Source: Natronohydrobacter thiooxidans
GTDB taxonomy: Bacteria; Pseudomonadota; Alphaproteobacteria; Rhodobacterales; Rhodobacteraceae
Direction of reading: 5' to 3'
DNA: 64,000 nt
NCBI RefSeq assembly: GCF_001884735.1
Contig: NZ_MJAP01000002.1
Coordinates: 186,001-250,000, forward strand
Shown here: positions 61,222 through 64,000 of the stretch, piece after piece
Layout: each line of letters opens with the position of its first letter
Numbering within the stretch: position 1 is the stretch's first letter
Notes under the pieces: model-generated
Database searches by the model: none
Seen by the model: the letters and a program-made list of their open reading frames with translations, nothing else
What the model was told of the DNA's origin: nothing
Translations under genes and position numbers: made by a program

Positions 61222-61988
61222 CACAGGAACCCATTCTGAAAGCACGCGGTCTGGTCAAGCGCTACGGGCGCGTCACCGCCCTCGATCACTGCGATTTCGA
61301 CCTGATGCCGGGCGAGATTCTGGCCGTGATCGGCGATAATGGTGCGGGCAAGTCCAGCCTGATCAAGGCCATCTCCGGCGCCGTCACCATCGACGAGGGC
61401 GATATCACGCTGGAAGGCAAACCCATTGCCTTCACCTCGCCCTTGCAGGCACGGGATGCGGGGATCGAGACGGTCTATCAGACGCTCGCCCTCTCGCCCG
61501 CGCTCTCGATCGTGGAAAACATGTTCATGGGGCGCGAGCTGCGCAAACCGGGTCCGGTGGGCGAGTGGCTTCGCATGCTCGATATGGGCGCGATGCGGGC
61601 CTTTGCCCGCGAGAAGCTCAATGAACTGGGTCTGATGACGATCCAGAACATCGACCAGCCCGTTGAAACCCTCTCCGGCGGGCAGCGGCAGGGTGTGGCC
61701 GTGGCGCGGGCGGCGGCCTTCGGTTCCAAAGTGGTCATCCTCGACGAGCCGACAGCCGCGCTGGGCGTCAAGGAAAGCCGCAAGGTGCTGGAACTGATCC
61801 TCGATGTGAAATCGCGCGGGATTCCCATCATCCTGATCAGCCACAACATGCCGCATGTCTTTGAAGTGGCAGATCGCATCCATGTGCACCGGCTGGGCAA
61901 GCGGCTGTGCGTCATCGACCCGAAAGAGCATTCGATGTCCGATGCCGTCGCCTATATGACCGGCGCGAAAGTACCCGAGGCGGCCTGA
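61218..61988 (+). CDS. frcA: Fructose-type ABC transporter ATPase
   Basis: A 256-residue single-domain ATPase from the ATG overlapping the frcC stop: Walker A GDNGAGKSS, signature LSGGQRQGVAVARA, Walker B VVILDEPTAALG and switch LISHNMPHV. CUT2 ATPases are usually double-length; the single domain matches FrcA of rhizobia and supports the frc assignment. It is followed by a strong hairpin. No fructokinase gene follows in the operon. Confidence 0.9.
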   Translation: MTQEPILKARGLVKRYGRVTALDHCDFDLMPGEILAVIGDNGAGKSSLIKAISGAVTIDEGDITLEGKPIAFTSPLQARDAGIETVYQTLALSPALSIVENMFMGRELRKPGPVGEWLRMLDMGAMRAFAREKLNELGLMTIQNIDQPVETLSGGQRQGVAVARAAAFGSKVVILDEPTAALGVKESRKVLELILDVKSRGIPIILISHNMPHVFEVADRIHVHRLGKRLCVIDPKEHSMSDAVAYMTGAKVPEAA

Positions 61989-62011
61989 CCGCGCAGGACA
62001 TGAACATCACC

Positions 62012-62043
62012 AAAGGCGGCAGGCTCCCATACCTGCCGCCTTT
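62012..62043. terminator. Strong bidirectional terminator between frcA and ask
   Basis: Perfect 12-base arms (AAAGGCGGCAGG/CCTGCCGCCTTT) with an 8-base loop in the convergent gap; the A and T ends give a short U-run in either direction. Confidence 0.85.
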
Positions 62044-62076
62044 GTGCCTTCAGTCCCGGCTGATCCGGCCCGGCAA

Positions 62077-63501
62077 TCAGGCAGCGGCGCGCGTGATCGC
62101 CCGTGCTGGCGTGATGAAAGCCGCATGCAGCGCCTTGATCGCAGCGGTCAGATCCTTGCGCGCGACAAGAAACTGCACCTCGACCCGCCGCAGCCCCTGC
62201 TGCGCGGCCTGCACCTCGATCCCGGCCTCCTGCAACGCCTGCAACCCGCGCAACAGCACCTGAACCTCCCCCAGATCCGAGCCGATGGCCGAAACAAGCG
62301 CCAGACTGCGCGCGGTCACCGTCGCATTGGGATAGGTCTTGAGCACATCCGCCTCGGCCCGCTTGATCGCCTTGAGCGAGCCCGAAAGATAATGCGTGAT
62401 CGTATTGGCATTGGAATGTTTCGACACGATCCAGAGCCGGTGCCGCGTCAGCGCCTCCAGCGCGCAGGCATCATAGCCTTTCAGCCCCACCATATCCGGC
62501 TCATGCAGCTCGAAAGCCTGCACTTCCAGCCCCGTCACCATCTCGACGCGCCCCCCTTCGCCGCCTTCCGGCCCGATCAGCGTACCGGGATCATGTGGCT
62601 CAAAGGCATTGGTCACGCGCAAGGGCACATCGGCCCGGCGCAATACCCGCGCGGCATTGGGATGGATCGCTTCCATCCCCAGATTGGAAAGCTGGTCCGC
62701 CACATCATAGCTGGTGCGCCCGATCTTGACGGTATTCTCCACACCGACAATCTTCGGATCCGCACTGGACAGATGAAATTCCTTGTGGATCAGCGCCTCG
62801 CGCGCGCCGGTCCGGGCCGCCAGATGCGCAAAGACGACCTCGGAATAGCCCCGGTCATATTCGCGCATCAACCCTTCCGCGCAATGCGCATAGCCAGTGA
62901 CCACGGGCATCTCGGAACTCAGATCCACCCCCTCCATGGCCTGATCCAGCCGCGCGCTCAGGTCCGGATTCTCGCTGTCGCGCCAGCCCGACAGATCGAC
63001 AAACCGCGCATTGACCTGATGACGCTGCAACAGCAGTGTCAGCACAAAGGCGGAATGCGCCTCGCCCAGCCCCGACAGCAATTCGCGCACCGTATGCATC
63101 TGCTGCGCGATGCGGAAATGCCCGTAGCTGCCCAGTCGCTGCAAATCCATCAGACAGGCGCGCGCGCCCTCCATCCGGTCGCGCACGAAGGCATCCGCCC
63201 GCTCGCGATCCGCCGCATGGGTCAGGATCTCGCCATGAATGGCGACCATCCGCGCGGCGGTCTCGCGCAGGCTGTCCTGCCAGCCCGCGCCGCTGTCATC
63301 GGCGGCAAACCTTGCATAGACACCGGGCGAGCCGGTTTTCTTATGCTCCAGCAGCATATTCGTGATGCCGCCAAAGGCAGAGACGACAAAGACGCGGTGA
63401 TAGAGATCCGCCTTCTTGCGCCCCCCCAGAAAAAGCTTTTCCACCAATTCCGGCGCACGGCTCATCGAGGTGCCGCCGATTTTCTCGACTGTATGGGTCA
63501 T
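62077..63501 (-). CDS. ask: Ectoine-type aspartokinase (Ask_Ect)
   Basis: A 474-residue aspartate kinase opening HTVEKIGGTSMSRAPEL, the Ask_Ect form of the 'KFGGTS' nucleotide motif. The kinase domain includes VVSAFGGITNMLL and the C-terminal ACT pair holds ALVSAIGSDLGEVQVLLRGLQAL. This clade is encoded with ectoine genes and is thought to supply aspartyl phosphate free from normal feedback control. It lies 42 bases after ectC, in the order ectB-ectC-ask on the minus strand. Confidence 0.93.
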   Translation of the reverse strand: MTHTVEKIGGTSMSRAPELVEKLFLGGRKKADLYHRVFVVSAFGGITNMLLEHKKTGSPGVYARFAADDSGAGWQDSLRETAARMVAIHGEILTHAADRERADAFVRDRMEGARACLMDLQRLGSYGHFRIAQQMHTVRELLSGLGEAHSAFVLTLLLQRHQVNARFVDLSGWRDSENPDLSARLDQAMEGVDLSSEMPVVTGYAHCAEGLMREYDRGYSEVVFAHLAARTGAREALIHKEFHLSSADPKIVGVENTVKIGRTSYDVADQLSNLGMEAIHPNAARVLRRADVPLRVTNAFEPHDPGTLIGPEGGEGGRVEMVTGLEVQAFELHEPDMVGLKGYDACALEALTRHRLWIVSKHSNANTITHYLSGSLKAIKRAEADVLKTYPNATVTARSLALVSAIGSDLGEVQVLLRGLQALQEAGIEVQAAQQGLRRVEVQFLVARKDLTAAIKALHAAFITPARAITRAAA

Positions 63502-63543
63502 GGGTCTTGCGGCAGGTGGCTTTTCACCCCTGCCAGCCTTTGT

Positions 63544-63930
63544 TCAGGAAATTTCCAGCGCGTAAGAGCCATCGGCCTGATGCACTTCCTTGCCCGAGAC
63601 AGGCGGGTTGAAGCAGCAGGCAAAGACACATTCGGTCTCGCAGCGCAGCGTGTGCTGATCATGCAGGTTCAGCGCATACATCACGCCGGGACGGATTGCA
63701 TGCACTTCGCCAGTGGCCAGGTCCTCGATACTGCCGGTCCCTGCGATGCAATAGACGCTCTCGAAATGGTTCTTGTAATGGAACGTGTGCTCGCTGCCCG
63801 CCGCGATGGTCGTGATATGGAAGGAAAACCCCATCCCGTCATCGGCCAGGAGCATCCGCACCGATTCCCATTGCTGGTCGGCCACACGTCGTTCTGTGGA
63901 TTTGGCCTCATGAAAGTCGCGAATGATCAT
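63544..63930 (-). CDS. ectC: L-ectoine synthase
   Basis: A 128-residue cupin that opens [32 protein letters not shown] ([19 protein letters not shown]), with the iron/substrate region [40 protein letters not shown] and [14 protein letters not shown]. It cyclises N-gamma-acetyl-diaminobutyrate to ectoine, a compatible solute made under salt stress. It starts four bases after the ectB stop. Confidence 0.96.
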   Translation of the reverse strand: MIIRDFHEAKSTERRVADQQWESVRMLLADDGMGFSFHITTIAAGSEHTFHYKNHFESVYCIAGTGSIEDLATGEVHAIRPGVMYALNLHDQHTLRCETECVFACCFNPPVSGKEVHQADGSYALEIS

Positions 63931-63934
63931 CTGC

Positions 63935-64000
63935 TTACTCCGCTGCGATTTTCTGTGTCCGGATCTCAGCCTTCACTGCGGCCTCAAGAATGTCCAGACC
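63935..64000 (-). CDS. ectB: Diaminobutyrate transaminase EctB, C-terminal end only
   Basis: Only the last 21 codons and the TAA are visible, reading [21 protein letters not shown]. The position directly upstream of ectC and the 'GLdiLe.av' ending match EctB; the rest, and presumably ectA, lie beyond the window edge. Confidence 0.75.
   Translation of the reverse strand, partial: GLDILEAAVKAEIRTQKIAAE

Noticed and set aside
1..64000. Looked for CRISPR arrays, tRNA or rRNA genes and phage regions
   Set aside because: No regularly spaced repeats, no tRNA-like cloverleaf and no phage structural genes were recognised.

Overview
The window looks like the chromosome of a GC-rich alphaproteobacterium of the Rhodobacteraceae type. 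The evidence is the codon use, an imuA-imuB-dnaE2 mutagenesis cassette with a GTTC-N7-GTTC LexA box, FrcBCA-type and MalK-type sugar ABC operons, an NnrS/NnrU pair and an ectoine operon. Ectoine synthesis together with an Mrp-like cation/proton antiporter cluster suggests a saline, possibly alkaline habitat. Genus cannot be fixed from the sequence alone.

Positions 1-19,480 hold the most unusual block. It begins with the 3' end of a giant exported modular protein (4,221 codons visible, 5' end outside the window). This is followed, tightly spaced, by a GAF-sensor/HlyD adaptor fusion, a PqqD-like/M50 metalloprotease/HlyD fusion and a shortened SecA-like ATPase. A TetR-family regulator follows. 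I read the first four genes as one export system with its own giant substrate. The substrate has no cysteine until its last ~170 residues, where four cysteines form two copies of a 62-residue unit.

Positions 19,500-29,600 are accessory. They hold nnrU-nnrS flanked by two FNR/Dnr-like palindromes, a frameshifted GH5 glucanase remnant, and a GAF sensor followed by a PP2C phosphatase, STAS antagonist and HATPase kinase (a partner-switching module with no sigma factor beside it). Next come an outer-membrane barrel and a cellulose-synthase-like GT2 enzyme with a small membrane partner, then a scar containing an IS5-type transposase remnant.

Positions 29,600-36,500 are an eight-gene Mrp/Mbh-like antiporter operon in the order E-F-G-(D/E/F fusion)-C-D-D'-D''. 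It has three NuoL/M/N-like subunits and no canonical MrpA. A degraded TonB-dependent receptor follows. Positions 37,500-42,840 (minus strand) are imuA-imuB-dnaE2.

Positions 42,900-49,500 are a LacI-controlled CUT1 sugar ABC operon with a clan GH-J glycosidase. Positions 49,500-54,500 (minus strand) hold modABC and a small XRE/membrane-protein/oxidoreductase operon. Positions 54,700-57,600 hold a vanadium-haloperoxidase-like enzyme paired with a CRTAC1/ASPIC-UnbV protein. Positions 57,600-62,000 are a ROK regulator divergent from frcBCA. Positions 62,000-64,000 (minus strand) are the end of an ectoine operon: partial ectB, ectC and the ectoine-type aspartokinase.
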